Assembly (NCBI GenBank): GCA_046348995.1
Contig: JAXMDB010000004.1
Span: 386,188 to 450,187, forward strand
Direction: 5' to 3'
DNA: 64,000 bases
DNA from: JANNSX01 sp046348995
GTDB taxonomy: Bacteria; Pseudomonadota; Alphaproteobacteria; Rhizobiales; Hyphomicrobiaceae
Position numbers and translations under genes: made by a program. Under the pieces are notes generated by a model that ran no database searches, was not told where the DNA came from, and saw only the letters and a program-made list of their open reading frames with translations. Of the stretch, positions 1-7,804 are shown in pieces (the stretch's first letter is position 1; each line of letters begins with the position of its first letter).

Positions 1-425
1 CGGCCCGTGCGGCCGAGCGCGTTGTGATAGTACCAGGCGATCTTGACGTTGGTCTCGTTGGCGTCCGAGCCGCCCAAGCCGAAATAAGTGTGATTGAGGC
101 CCTTGGGCATGCGCTCGGCGACCATGTGCGCGAGCGTGATCGAGACCTCGGTGCCCTGGCCGCCGTAGGCGTGTGCGTAGGCGAGCTCGTGGGCCTGCTT
201 GGCGATCGCCTCCGCGACCTCGGTGCGGCCGTAGCCGATGTTGACGCAGTAGAGGCCGCCGAAGCCGTCGAGAAAGCGGTTGCCGTCGCGATCGGTGACG
301 TAGCAGCCCGACGCCTCCTTGATGATGCGGCTGGGGACCTCGCCCTTGGTGAATTGGGCGAGATGGGTCGAGGGATGAAAGAAGTGGTCGCGGTCCCAGC
401 GGTCGAGCTGGTCATTGGTCAGCAT
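1..425 (-). CDS. Class III (PLP-dependent) aminotransferase, N-terminal part
   Basis: The minus strand reads from an ATG at 425 and runs off the left edge, so only about 141 N-terminal residues are present and the C-terminal half with the PLP lysine lies outside the window. Visible family marks are the opening MLTNDQLDRWDRDHFFHPST, the segment DRDGNRFLDGFGGLYCVNIGYG (around residues 45-66) and YFGLGGSDANETNVK near residue 120, where omega-transaminases place the phosphate-binding serine region. The family transfers amino groups between omega-amino acids or amines and pyruvate or 2-oxoglutarate in the cytoplasm. The substrate cannot be told. The gene lies downstream of an EutB-like dehydratase on the same strand, separated by a repeat. 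Confidence 0.85.
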   Translation of the reverse strand, partial: MLTNDQLDRWDRDHFFHPSTHLAQFTKGEVPSRIIKEASGCYVTDRDGNRFLDGFGGLYCVNIGYGRTEVAEAIAKQAHELAYAHAYGGQGTEVSITLAHMVAERMPKGLNHTYFGLGGSDANETNVKIAWYYHNALGRTG

Positions 426-463
426 GTGAGGTCTCCAAGAAGTTCTGCAAAATCCGGTTCTTA

Positions 464-614
464 CTTCCCCCCGTGAGGGGGAAGGCCAAACGCCTTGGGT
501 TTGGGCGCGTAGCGACCAAGCCTTTAGGCGTTTGGGATGGGGGGAGAGACGCGATCACAGAGTAATCTGTCTTCGCCCCCACCCCGACCCTTCCCCTCAA
601 GGGGGGAGGGGGAA
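464..614. repeat. Dispersed intergenic repeat, copy A
   Basis: This roughly 150-base GC-rich intergenic unit starts with a C-run/GTGAGGGGGAAGG block and ends with CCCCTCAAGGGGGGAGGGGG. It matches, as reverse complement and imperfectly, the unit at 42040-42190: both share the GAAGGCCAA(A/G)CGCCTTGGG block, the GGCG(T/C)TTGGGATGGGGGGA block and the CTCAAGGGGGGAGGG end. It contains nested short palindromes and has no coding signal. It separates the dehydratase gene from the aminotransferase gene. Confidence 0.7.
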
Positions 615-648
615 TGCATCGACGCGAGTCGTGAGATCGAGCATCCCA

Positions 649-1650
649 CTACCCCTGCACCGTCATGTCCCCGATTGTGACGGGCTGGCCGTTCGCAATC
701 GAGAGGAATTTCGTCATATCGACATTGCGTCCGCTGACGACGAGCGCCGTCGGACCCTTGAGATCGAGCTTGCCTGCGACGAGCGCCGCCGCGCCGACCG
801 AGCCGCCGCCCTCGACGACGAGGCGATCGTCGAGGAACAAGGCCCGCATGCCACGATAAATCTCGGCTTCCGACAGCGTGACGGTCTGGTCTGCGTGCCG
901 GCGGCACAGCTCGAACGTCCAGCGGTTCTCGAGCCCGATGCCGCCGCCGAGTGAATCGGCGAGCGTCGGCAGCTCGGTGACGTCGACCGGCTTGCCGGCC
1001 TTGAGACTGTCGATCATCGCCGCACCGAGCTCCATGCTGACGCCGATCATCCGGATCGACGGCTTGATCGCCTTGGCGGCGAGCGCGATGCCGGCGAACA
1101 GCCCGCCGCCCGAGAGCGGCACGACGATCGTCTCGATGTCCGGGCGCTGGCTCAAGATTTCGAGGCCGACCGTCCCCTGCCCGGCGATGACGTGCGGATG
1201 GTCGAAAGGATGCAGATCCATCATGCCTTCGGTCGCGACGAGCCGGTCGACCTCGAGCTGCGCGTCGTCCTGGCTCTCGCCGATCCGGCGGACCTCGGCG
1301 CCGAGTGCCAGGATGCCGTCGACCTTCACCTGCGGCACGAGCTTCGACAGGCAGACGATCGCGCGCACCCCGTGATGACGGGCCGCAAAGGCGACGCCCC
1401 GGCCGTGATTTCCCGTCGAGCAACACGCGACGCCGCGCTTCTTCTGCTCAGGGGTGAGATTGGCCATGGCGTTCGCCGCGCCGCGGATCTTGAAGGCGCC
1501 GACAGGTTGCATCGTCTCGAGCTTGAGCAGCACCTCGGTGCCCGCCTTCGCCGAGAGAGCTTGCGAGGGGATCAGCGGCGTCTCGAGCGCGATGCCGCGG
1601 ATGGCATTGCGGGCGGCGAGCACGTCGGCGAGCGTCGGAAAATCGGTCAT
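649..1650 (-). CDS. Threonine-dehydratase-fold PLP enzyme, EutB-like (hydroxyectoine utilization dehydratase family)
   Basis: This is a 333-residue fold-type II PLP enzyme. GAFKIRGAANA (about residues 50-60) carries the Schiff-base lysine, STGNHGRGVAFAARHHGVRA binds the substrate and phosphate, and PLSGGGLFAGIA is the glycine loop for the PLP phosphate. The run VPQVKVDGILALGAEVRRIG followed by SQDDAQLEVDRL resembles EutB of ectoine/hydroxyectoine degradation more than IlvA, and no ACT domain is present. The ATG at 1650 is preferred over an in-frame GTG at 1656. The gene follows thiN by six bases and is probably co-transcribed with it. No ectoine transport or hydrolase genes (doeA, doeB, eutD, eutE) are in view, so a serine/threonine dehydratase role is equally possible. 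Confidence 0.75.
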   Translation of the reverse strand: MTDFPTLADVLAARNAIRGIALETPLIPSQALSAKAGTEVLLKLETMQPVGAFKIRGAANAMANLTPEQKKRGVACCSTGNHGRGVAFAARHHGVRAIVCLSKLVPQVKVDGILALGAEVRRIGESQDDAQLEVDRLVATEGMMDLHPFDHPHVIAGQGTVGLEILSQRPDIETIVVPLSGGGLFAGIALAAKAIKPSIRMIGVSMELGAAMIDSLKAGKPVDVTELPTLADSLGGGIGLENRWTFELCRRHADQTVTLSEAEIYRGMRALFLDDRLVVEGGGSVGAAALVAGKLDLKGPTALVVSGRNVDMTKFLSIANGQPVTIGDMTVQG

Positions 1651-1656
1651 GGGCAC

Positions 1657-2289
1657 TCAAGATGTCGGGGGATAGGCGAGCGCCATACCGTAGCCGCTCG
1701 CGAAGCGAATGACCACCGGGCCATGGGCGACGTTGGAGAGCGTCAACGTCGAGCCGAGCGGCACCTCACGGTCGGTGAGCGGCCAACGGACGCCTTCGAG
1801 CGTCAGCTTGGCGATCGAGGCCAGCGCAATGACGCTGAGTCTGGTGCCGTCGTCGAGGTCCAGGCGGGTCTCGCCGGGCAGGAGGGGATGCGCCTCCTCG
1901 TCGCCGCTCGTCAGAAACGTCGCGAGGCCGTCCTGAGCAAGGCGCAACGTCAGAGCGAAGTGCCCGAGCGTGTGATCGGCTTGTCCGCCGAGGCCCCCCA
2001 CCATGACGATCTCGCGCGCGCCCCGCGCGATCGCAGCATCTGCCGCGATCTCGCCGTCGGTCTTGTCCTTGTCGGGGGAGTGGCGGTCGCGGGGGACTTG
2101 GCCGTGGCGGGCGAGGAGATCGGCCGGCGTCGAGTCGAAGTCGCCGACCCAGAGCTCCGGCGTCAGCCCCAACGTCTCCGCATGCCGCATGCCGCCGTCG
2201 GCCGCGATGACACGGGCACCCGCGATCTGGCGACGGAGACGGGCGGTCACGACGAGCGTGCCGCCCAAGAGGATGACGAAGCGGGTCAT
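1657..2289 (-). CDS. thiN: Thiamine pyrophosphokinase
   Basis: The protein has 210 residues and matches the bacterial/eukaryotic thiamine diphosphokinase family, which transfers pyrophosphate from ATP to thiamine to make TPP. Key pieces are RVIAADGGMRHAETLGLTPE (about residues 25-45), the acidic motif WVGDFDST, the DKDKTDGE motif that binds Mg-ATP, and GGLGGQADHTLGH. A small beta-sandwich C-terminal domain follows, as usual. It is the phosphorylating partner for imported thiamine, and the thiBPQ importer lies 3 kb away behind a TPP riboswitch. No riboswitch is evident in front of thiN itself. The ATG at 2289 lacks a strong Shine-Dalgarno sequence, but no better start is seen. Confidence 0.9.
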   Translation of the reverse strand: MTRFVILLGGTLVVTARLRRQIAGARVIAADGGMRHAETLGLTPELWVGDFDSTPADLLARHGQVPRDRHSPDKDKTDGEIAADAAIARGAREIVMVGGLGGQADHTLGHFALTLRLAQDGLATFLTSGDEEAHPLLPGETRLDLDDGTRLSVIALASIAKLTLEGVRWPLTDREVPLGSTLTLSNVAHGPVVIRFASGYGMALAYPPTS

Positions 2290-2336
2290 GGCCAGAGGTT
2301 AGCGCCGGGGGCGGGGTTAAGCGAGGGGCGAACAGA

Positions 2337-3518
2337 TCAAAGCTGCAGCGCGAGCCGGGCCGCCAGCCGCTCGGCGAGCCGGCCAAGCTCGCTCTGACCT
2401 GTCACGCCGGTTTTGGAGAAGATGCGGCCGAGATGGGACTTGACCGTACTTTCCGCGAGTCCGAGATGAGCGGCGGTCTCCGTCTGGTTGCGGCCGGCGA
2501 GCACGCTGTCGAGCACGCGGTGCTCGGCCGGCGTCAGCTCGAACAATGCGGCGAGGGCCGACGACGGTGCCAGCGCCTTCTCGGCCGTGCTGATGAAAAT
2601 GGCTGCCGTCGCGGACGGCTCGATGCGGGTACGAACGGGGGGCGAGGCGAGCGGCAGCACATGGGCGAGCGCCGGGCGCTGGTCCGCGAAGGGCGCCGGT
2701 AGGCCGAGCCCCGCCGTGCCGATGGCCGCCTCGTTCTCGGCCGCCTGACGGATCGAGGCCCTGAGCGATGCCGTCACCACCTCGTGGTGAGTGGCCAAGC
2801 GGCCGCGGTCGGACAGGATCGGATCGCCCGCCCTCAGCATGTCCCGCGCAGCCCGGTTGGCGCGCACGATCTGCGCCTCCGCATTCGTCAGCACGATCGG
2901 CGTGCTCAGCATGTCGAGCGCCTGCTCGGACGCATGCGCCTCGATCGCGCGCATCTCGAGGAGGTCGCTGATGACGACGGCGCGGCGCACATGCGGTCCC
3001 AGCAGCGCGGCTACGGCGCGATCGCTCGGCCCGACGAGGTCGCGGTCGATCGGCGTGTGCAGAGCGAAGGCGCAGTATTGGCTCTCCGATTTGAGAATAA
3101 CCGTGCTAACGACGTCTTTGAGACCGGCGGGCTCGCCCCAGCCGCGATAGAACTCGGACGTATAAAAATCGACGACCCCAGACGTGCGGATCATCCAGCC
3201 GGTATCCACCGGCTCGTCGATCTCGGCCTTGAGCATGGCGTCGTAGAACGGCATCAGCGGCGCGTAGATCTCGTCGAAGCGGCGCACGTGCTCGGGCCAG
3301 TCGGGGGACTCGCCCCACCAAATCCGGAATCGCGTCCGGCGGCCGATCGGATCGTAGAGGGCGATCGAGCCGAGCGTGGCGCCGACGAGGCGGCACATGG
3401 ACCTGAGGGCGACGGGCCAGCCGGCGGGGTCGATCGCACAATCGTAGATCTCCCCGATGACCCTCGACAGCTCGGCCGGCGGGATCGATGCACTCGGGTC
3501 GGGAGGGCTCAGCGGCAT
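2337..3518 (-). CDS. LuxR-family transcriptional regulator
   Basis: This 393-residue regulator carries a C-terminal GerE-type helix-turn-helix at about residues 330-390. It reads LTPAEHRVLDSVLAGRNQTE, then LGLAESTVKSHLGRIFSKTG. The long N-terminal region looks like the PAS-like sensor architecture common in alphaproteobacterial orphan LuxR proteins. There is no receiver domain and no autoinducer-binding signature, and no luxI is nearby. It sits between the RTX gene and thiN on the same strand, only 47 bases upstream of thiN. Ligand and target are unknown. Confidence 0.85.
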   Translation of the reverse strand: MPLSPPDPSASIPPAELSRVIGEIYDCAIDPAGWPVALRSMCRLVGATLGSIALYDPIGRRTRFRIWWGESPDWPEHVRRFDEIYAPLMPFYDAMLKAEIDEPVDTGWMIRTSGVVDFYTSEFYRGWGEPAGLKDVVSTVILKSESQYCAFALHTPIDRDLVGPSDRAVAALLGPHVRRAVVISDLLEMRAIEAHASEQALDMLSTPIVLTNAEAQIVRANRAARDMLRAGDPILSDRGRLATHHEVVTASLRASIRQAAENEAAIGTAGLGLPAPFADQRPALAHVLPLASPPVRTRIEPSATAAIFISTAEKALAPSSALAALFELTPAEHRVLDSVLAGRNQTETAAHLGLAESTVKSHLGRIFSKTGVTGQSELGRLAERLAARLALQL

Positions 3519-3603
3519 CCGGGCTCCGGAAGGCGGGCGAGGGTCGTCAGTGTCCTGCCCGCTTAGCAGAGAAGCCTACGTGAGATAAGCCCTTATTGCG
3601 CCG

Positions 3604-4818
3604 TCAGGCGATGAGATCGAAGCTCGATGTGGCGATGGCGAGACCGTAATTCTGCAGCTCGGCGATCGCGATCGGGATCGAGGCGTTGCCGTTGCCGTCG
3701 AGATCGAAGTACAGCGTTTGCGTGATCTGCTCGAAGATGAACTGCGGGACGGCCGCGTTGCCGACGATGGACCCGAGCGTGTTGACGATGTTGCCGGCGG
3801 CGAGGTTGAACGAAGGATCGAGGCCGAACTCGGCGCGGCTGATGACGAGTTGCTCGAAGACCACGAAATCCCGGATGACGTCGGCCGCATGGTCGGTCGT
3901 GTTGCCCAAATGCAGGACGAACTTGTCGATGCCGCCCGAGCCCGTGAGGTCCTCGCGGGTCTGTCCATGCGCATCGCCGCTCAGTGTATCGCTGCCGCCA
4001 CCGCCGATGGCCCGGCCGCCGTGGGCAACCGTCAGTGTGTCGTTGCCGCTTCCGGCCTGAACCTCCTCGACACCGTAATAGGTGTCGCCCGCCACAGCAC
4101 CGCCGCTGATCCCGGTCTCGAGGTTGACGGTGATGTCCGCGGTCAGGCTCGAGTAGACGACGATATCGATGCCATCGCCGCCGTAGATCACGTCGGCCGC
4201 GCCATCCGCAGCCGTTTGAGAGGGGTCGTCCGGGTAGATGAGGTCGTCGCCTGCGCCGCCGTAGATGATGTCGGCGCCGCCGCGGCCTTGAATCGAGTCG
4301 CCACCGGCGAGCCCCATCAGAATATTGGCCGAGGCATTGCCGATGAGCGTGTCGAAGTCGTTGGTACCCTCGACATTCTCGATGCCGGAGAAGGTGTCGC
4401 CAGTGGCGTCGCCGCCGGTGGCCGAAAGAGGCGAGGGGGAGAGATCGATGACGACGCCAGAGCCCGTCTGGTAGCCGTACTTCACCCAGTCGATGCCGGC
4501 CCCGCCGTTGATGACATCGGCGCCCGCGCCGCCGATGAGCGTGTCGTTGCCGTCGCCACCCGAGAGGCGATCATTGTCCGCGCCGCCTTCCAGACGGTCG
4601 TTGCCGCGACCGCCGATCAGGGTATCCGTGCCCACGCCCCCGAGCAACGTATCGTTGCCGTCGCCACCGTTGAGCTTGTCGTTGCCCGTGCCCCCGTCCA
4701 GCCGGTCGGCTCCGGCGAGGCCGAACAGATCGTCGTTGCCGGCGAGACCGCGGATCGTGTCGCCTGATGTCGAGCCGCGCAAGACGTTGCGGGCGTTCGT
4801 TCCAGTGATCCGGGCCAT
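3604..4818 (-). CDS. RTX-type calcium-binding repeat protein
   Basis: This 404-residue protein is dominated by glycine-aspartate nonapeptides of the GGxGxDxLx type: a block at about residues 25-110, and more near 170-215 and 250-285. These form calcium-binding beta-rolls. There is no Sec signal peptide. The C-terminal roughly 100 residues lack repeats and resemble the type I secretion tail of RTX proteins. The ATG at 4818 is chosen because GGAGAG stands eight bases upstream on the minus strand; an in-frame start at 4890 lacks this. No catalytic domain is recognised, so a structural or adhesive extracellular role is inferred. No HlyB/HlyD/TolC genes are in the window. Confidence 0.8.
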   Translation of the reverse strand: MARITGTNARNVLRGSTSGDTIRGLAGNDDLFGLAGADRLDGGTGNDKLNGGDGNDTLLGGVGTDTLIGGRGNDRLEGGADNDRLSGGDGNDTLIGGAGADVINGGAGIDWVKYGYQTGSGVVIDLSPSPLSATGGDATGDTFSGIENVEGTNDFDTLIGNASANILMGLAGGDSIQGRGGADIIYGGAGDDLIYPDDPSQTAADGAADVIYGGDGIDIVVYSSLTADITVNLETGISGGAVAGDTYYGVEEVQAGSGNDTLTVAHGGRAIGGGGSDTLSGDAHGQTREDLTGSGGIDKFVLHLGNTTDHAADVIRDFVVFEQLVISRAEFGLDPSFNLAAGNIVNTLGSIVGNAAVPQFIFEQITQTLYFDLDGNGNASIPIAIAELQNYGLAIATSSFDLIA

Positions 4819-4972
4819 GCTGCTCTCCGTGCGTTGGGATGCGTGAGCAGGAAAGATAAGAGCGTTCGTGCCGTGGAGCATCGCCCGCACGGGGGAGAGG
4901 CGGTGTCTCCTGTGTAACGGTTAGCGCAACATTCCTCGGCGTGCCGCGGCGGTGGGGCCAGGGCCAGGTGGC

Positions 4973-5001
4973 TTGCGGGGATCGGGCGAAGCGCCTATGC
5001 T
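4973..5001 (+). promoter_or_regulatory. Predicted sigma70-type promoter of the thi leader
   Basis: TTGCGG (4973-4978) and TATGCT (4996-5001) are separated by 17 bases. Transcription would begin near 5008, just before the aptamer starts at about 5011, so the geometry fits a leader that opens with the riboswitch. The call rests on pattern only. The rest of the gap between the RTX gene and the leader shows nothing else. Confidence 0.5.
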
Positions 5002-5010
5002 TTCGGTCAC

Positions 5011-5110
5011 TTCTACGGGGTGCCTCGCGAGAGGCTGAGAGGCGCGGGCTCACAAGCCCAAAGCCAACCCGATGAACCTGATCCGGGTCATGCCGGCGGA
5101 GGGATCGGAA
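5011..5110 (+). promoter_or_regulatory. TPP (THI-box) riboswitch aptamer
   Basis: All conserved blocks of the thiamine pyrophosphate aptamer are present in order: GGGGTGCC (5017-5024), GGCTGAGAGG (5033-5042), ACCCGATGAACCTGATCCGG (starting at 5068), GGGT and the closing ATGCCGGCGGAGGGA (5090-5104). It precedes thiB, thiP and thiQ on the same strand, as in other proteobacteria. It senses TPP and lowers expression of the thiamine importer when TPP is plentiful. Confidence 0.96.
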
Positions 5111-5153
5111 GCTCATGCGAGAGATACGATTGTCCTGCCGCATTGCTTTCCTT

Positions 5154-5254
5154 AGCACGTTCCGGCGAAGTGGTTTGCCGGTTCGCCGCAAGAACGTGCT
5201 CCAAGCCGAAAACCCGGATCGGCTTCACCCATCCACTAAACCCGATCCGGGAGG
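5154..5254 (+). promoter_or_regulatory. Expression platform of the TPP riboswitch
   Basis: Two hairpins lie between the aptamer and thiB. The first pairs AGCACGTTC (5154-5162) with GAACGTGCT (5192-5200), with an inner CGGCGAA/TTCGCCG pair. The second pairs CCCGGATCGG (5213-5222) with CCGATCCGGG (5242-5251), and its right arm overlaps the thiB Shine-Dalgarno GGGAGG (5249-5254). ACCCGGATC (5212-5220) is also perfectly complementary to GATCCGGGT inside the aptamer (5080-5088). The two pairings exclude each other, which suggests translational control. No U-tract follows, so a terminator is unlikely. Confidence 0.7.
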
Positions 5255-5261
5255 CACTGCG

Positions 5262-6257
5262 ATGTTGCGATTTGCTCTGACTGTGGCCGCGATGCTGACG
5301 GCGGCCCTGCCCGCCCGTGCGGCCGAGACGCTGACCGTCCTCACCTACGAGAGCTTCACCGCCGAATGGGGGCCGGGGCCCGCGATCGAGAAGGCCTTCG
5401 AGGCCCAGTGCGGCTGCGATCTCAAATGGGTCTCGGTCGGCGATGGCGTCGCAATCCTCAACCGGCTGAAGCTCGAGGGCGATGCGCCATCCGCCGATGT
5501 GGCACTCGGGCTCGACAACAACCTGATCGCGGAGGCGCGCGCGACCGGCCTCTTCGCACCGCACGGTCAGAAGGCCGACGGCCTGAAGCTCCCGATCGCC
5601 TGGAGCGACGATACCTTCCTTCCTTACGACTACGCGCATTTCGCCGTCGTCTACGACACGCAGAAGTTGTCGACGCCGCCGAAGTCGCTCGACGAGCTCG
5701 TGCGCGGCTACCCCGAGAGCAAGATCGTCATCGAGGATCCGCGCACCTCGACACCGGGACTCGGCCTCTTGCTCTGGGTCAAGGCCGTCTACGGCGACAA
5801 GGCGGGCGACATTTGGAAGACGTTCAAGGCGCGCGTGCTCACCGTCACGCCCGGCTGGAGCGAGGCCTACGCGCTCTTCACGAAGGGCGAGGCGCCGATG
5901 GTGCTCTCCTATACGACCTCGCCCGCCTATCACGAGATCGCGGAGAAGAGTGCGCGCTATCAGGCGATCGCGTTTCCCGAAGGGCATCCGATGCAGGTCG
6001 AGGTCGCGGCCAAGCTCGCGAAGGCGACGAATGCCGCGCTTGCCGACAAGTTCCTGGCGTTCATGCTGACGCCGGGCTTCCAGGATCAGATCCCGACCGG
6101 CAACTGGATGCTGCCGGTGGCCTCCACGAGCACGCCATTGCCGCCTGAGTTCGACAAGCTCGTGAAGCCGGCGAAGACGCTCGACATTCCGCCGGCCGAC
6201 GTCGCCGCCAACCGTCGCGCTTGGACGGACGAGTGGCTTGCGGCGATGGGGCGGTGA
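5262..6257 (+). CDS. thiB: Thiamine ABC transporter, periplasmic binding protein
   Basis: The 331-residue precursor has a signal peptide (MLRFALTVAAMLTAALPARA, then AETLTVLTYESF). This length and the opening strand match ThiB, which captures thiamine and its phosphates in the periplasm. Family marks include the early TYESF segment, DVALGLDNN and FAPHGQKADGLKLPIAW. The ATG at 5262 is chosen because GGGAGG lies seven bases upstream and a signal peptide follows at once; the same frame is open further upstream but that part is leader. Its stop overlaps the thiP start by one base. It is controlled by the TPP riboswitch. Confidence 0.95.
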   Translation: MLRFALTVAAMLTAALPARAAETLTVLTYESFTAEWGPGPAIEKAFEAQCGCDLKWVSVGDGVAILNRLKLEGDAPSADVALGLDNNLIAEARATGLFAPHGQKADGLKLPIAWSDDTFLPYDYAHFAVVYDTQKLSTPPKSLDELVRGYPESKIVIEDPRTSTPGLGLLLWVKAVYGDKAGDIWKTFKARVLTVTPGWSEAYALFTKGEAPMVLSYTTSPAYHEIAEKSARYQAIAFPEGHPMQVEVAAKLAKATNAALADKFLAFMLTPGFQDQIPTGNWMLPVASTSTPLPPEFDKLVKPAKTLDIPPADVAANRRAWTDEWLAAMGR

Positions 6258-7804
6258 TGAGCGGAGGCCGTCTCGTCTACGCGGGTCTCGTGCTCGGCCT
6301 ACTCGCGCTCCTCATCGGCGGGCCGCTCGCGGTGCTGCTCTCGACGGGCGTCGCCGGGCGTCCTGCGGCGATGGAGTATCTGCTCGACGTCGCAGTCTTC
6401 ACGCTTCTGCAGGCGACGCTGAGCGCGCTCCTCTCGGCCGGCCTCGCCGTGCCGGCGGCGTTGGCGCTGGCGATGCGTCCAACATTTCCCGGACGGCCTC
6501 TACTTCTCAGACTGTTCGCCTTGCCGATGGCGCTGCCGGTGCTCGTCGGCGTCATCGGCATCTTGGGCGTTTATGGTCAAGCCGGTCTCGTCAATCGTCT
6601 GCTGCTCGCCGTCGGCGCTGGCGGCTTCCCGTCGATCTACGGCCTCGGCGGCATCTTGCTCGCCCATGTCTTCTACAATCTGCCGCTGGCGACGCTGCTG
6701 GTGCTCGCGCGCCTCGAGGAGACGCCGTCCGAGACCTGGCGCATCGCGTCATCGCTCGGCCTCAAACCCTGGAGCGTCTTCCGCTTCATCGATCTGCCCG
6801 CATTGCGAGAGGCGCTGCCGCGGACGCTGAGCCTCGTCTTCATGCTGGCGGTCGCGAGCTTCACGATCGTGCTGACGCTCGGCGGAGGCCCCGGCGCAAC
6901 CACCCTCGAGGTCGCGATCTATCAGGCCTTGCGTTTCGATTTCGATCCGGCGCTCGCGGCGCGGCTCGCAATCCTGCAGGTGGCGATCTCGGGCATGCTG
7001 GCGCTGATGCTGGGACGAACGGCGCAAACGGTCGTCGTCGAGCCGTCGCGTGGTCGCGGAAGCGCACGGGCGGCATCGCACTCCTGGTGGCCGATCGGGA
7101 CGATAGCGCTTGCGACGATGTTCGTCGGCACCCCGCTCCTCGCGGTGATCGTGGACGGCATCACGCCCAGCCTCTGGCGCGTCCTCGGCGAGCCGACGCT
7201 CTACCGCGCCGCCCTGACGAGTCTCACGATCGCCGCGGCCGCATCTGCACTCGCCGTGCTTGCCGCACTCGCGCTCGGATACGGCGCCGCCGCGCGGGCC
7301 CCGCGCCTATTCGAGATCGCGAGCCTCGTCGGCCTCGTCGTGCCACCCGTGGTCGTTGCTGCGGGATGGTTCCTGATCGCGCACCGGACGGGCGCCGCAT
7401 CCGCGCTCACGCCCGTGCTGGTCGTGCTGCTCAATGCGCTGATGGCGATTCCCTATGCCGCTTCCGTGCTGTTTCCGGCAATTCGCGCGGTCATCGAACG
7501 CTACGACCGGCTCTCGCAGAGTCTCGGCCTTACTGGAGTCCGGCGCTTACAGCGGATCGATCTGCCCCTGCTGGCTCGGCCCGTCGCTCTGGCGCTCGGG
7601 CTATCGGCGCTCGTCTCGCTCGGCGATCTCGGCGTCGTCGCCATTTTCGGCGGCGAAGGGATCGTCACGCTGCCGCTTCTTCTCTATCAACGTCTCGGCA
7701 GCTATCGCACCGATGACGCCGCCGCGCTCGCGCTCCTCCTGACATTCCTGACGTTGGCGCTGACGGCGCTGCTGCCCAAGCGCGATCGAGGAGGCGACGC
7801 ATGA
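6257..7804 (+). CDS. thiP: Thiamine ABC transporter, permease
   Basis: This 515-residue inner-membrane permease has two fused halves, each with about six transmembrane segments and an EAA loop (around residues 175-205 and again near 425-450). That is the normal ThiP design, in which one chain forms the whole channel. The start at 6257 overlaps the thiB stop as ATGA-type coupling; an earlier in-frame start inside thiB is disregarded. The gene ends by overlapping thiQ by four bases. It works with ThiB in the periplasm and ThiQ in the cytoplasm. Confidence 0.93.
   Translation: MSGGRLVYAGLVLGLLALLIGGPLAVLLSTGVAGRPAAMEYLLDVAVFTLLQATLSALLSAGLAVPAALALAMRPTFPGRPLLLRLFALPMALPVLVGVIGILGVYGQAGLVNRLLLAVGAGGFPSIYGLGGILLAHVFYNLPLATLLVLARLEETPSETWRIASSLGLKPWSVFRFIDLPALREALPRTLSLVFMLAVASFTIVLTLGGGPGATTLEVAIYQALRFDFDPALAARLAILQVAISGMLALMLGRTAQTVVVEPSRGRGSARAASHSWWPIGTIALATMFVGTPLLAVIVDGITPSLWRVLGEPTLYRAALTSLTIAAAASALAVLAALALGYGAAARAPRLFEIASLVGLVVPPVVVAAGWFLIAHRTGAASALTPVLVVLLNALMAIPYAASVLFPAIRAVIERYDRLSQSLGLTGVRRLQRIDLPLLARPVALALGLSALVSLGDLGVVAIFGGEGIVTLPLLLYQRLGSYRTDDAAALALLLTFLTLALTALLPKRDRGGDA

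Noticed and set aside
5115..5261. An N-terminal extension of ThiB starting in the riboswitch leader
   Set aside because: This stretch is the expression platform. The start at 5262 has the RBS and signal peptide; the extension has neither.
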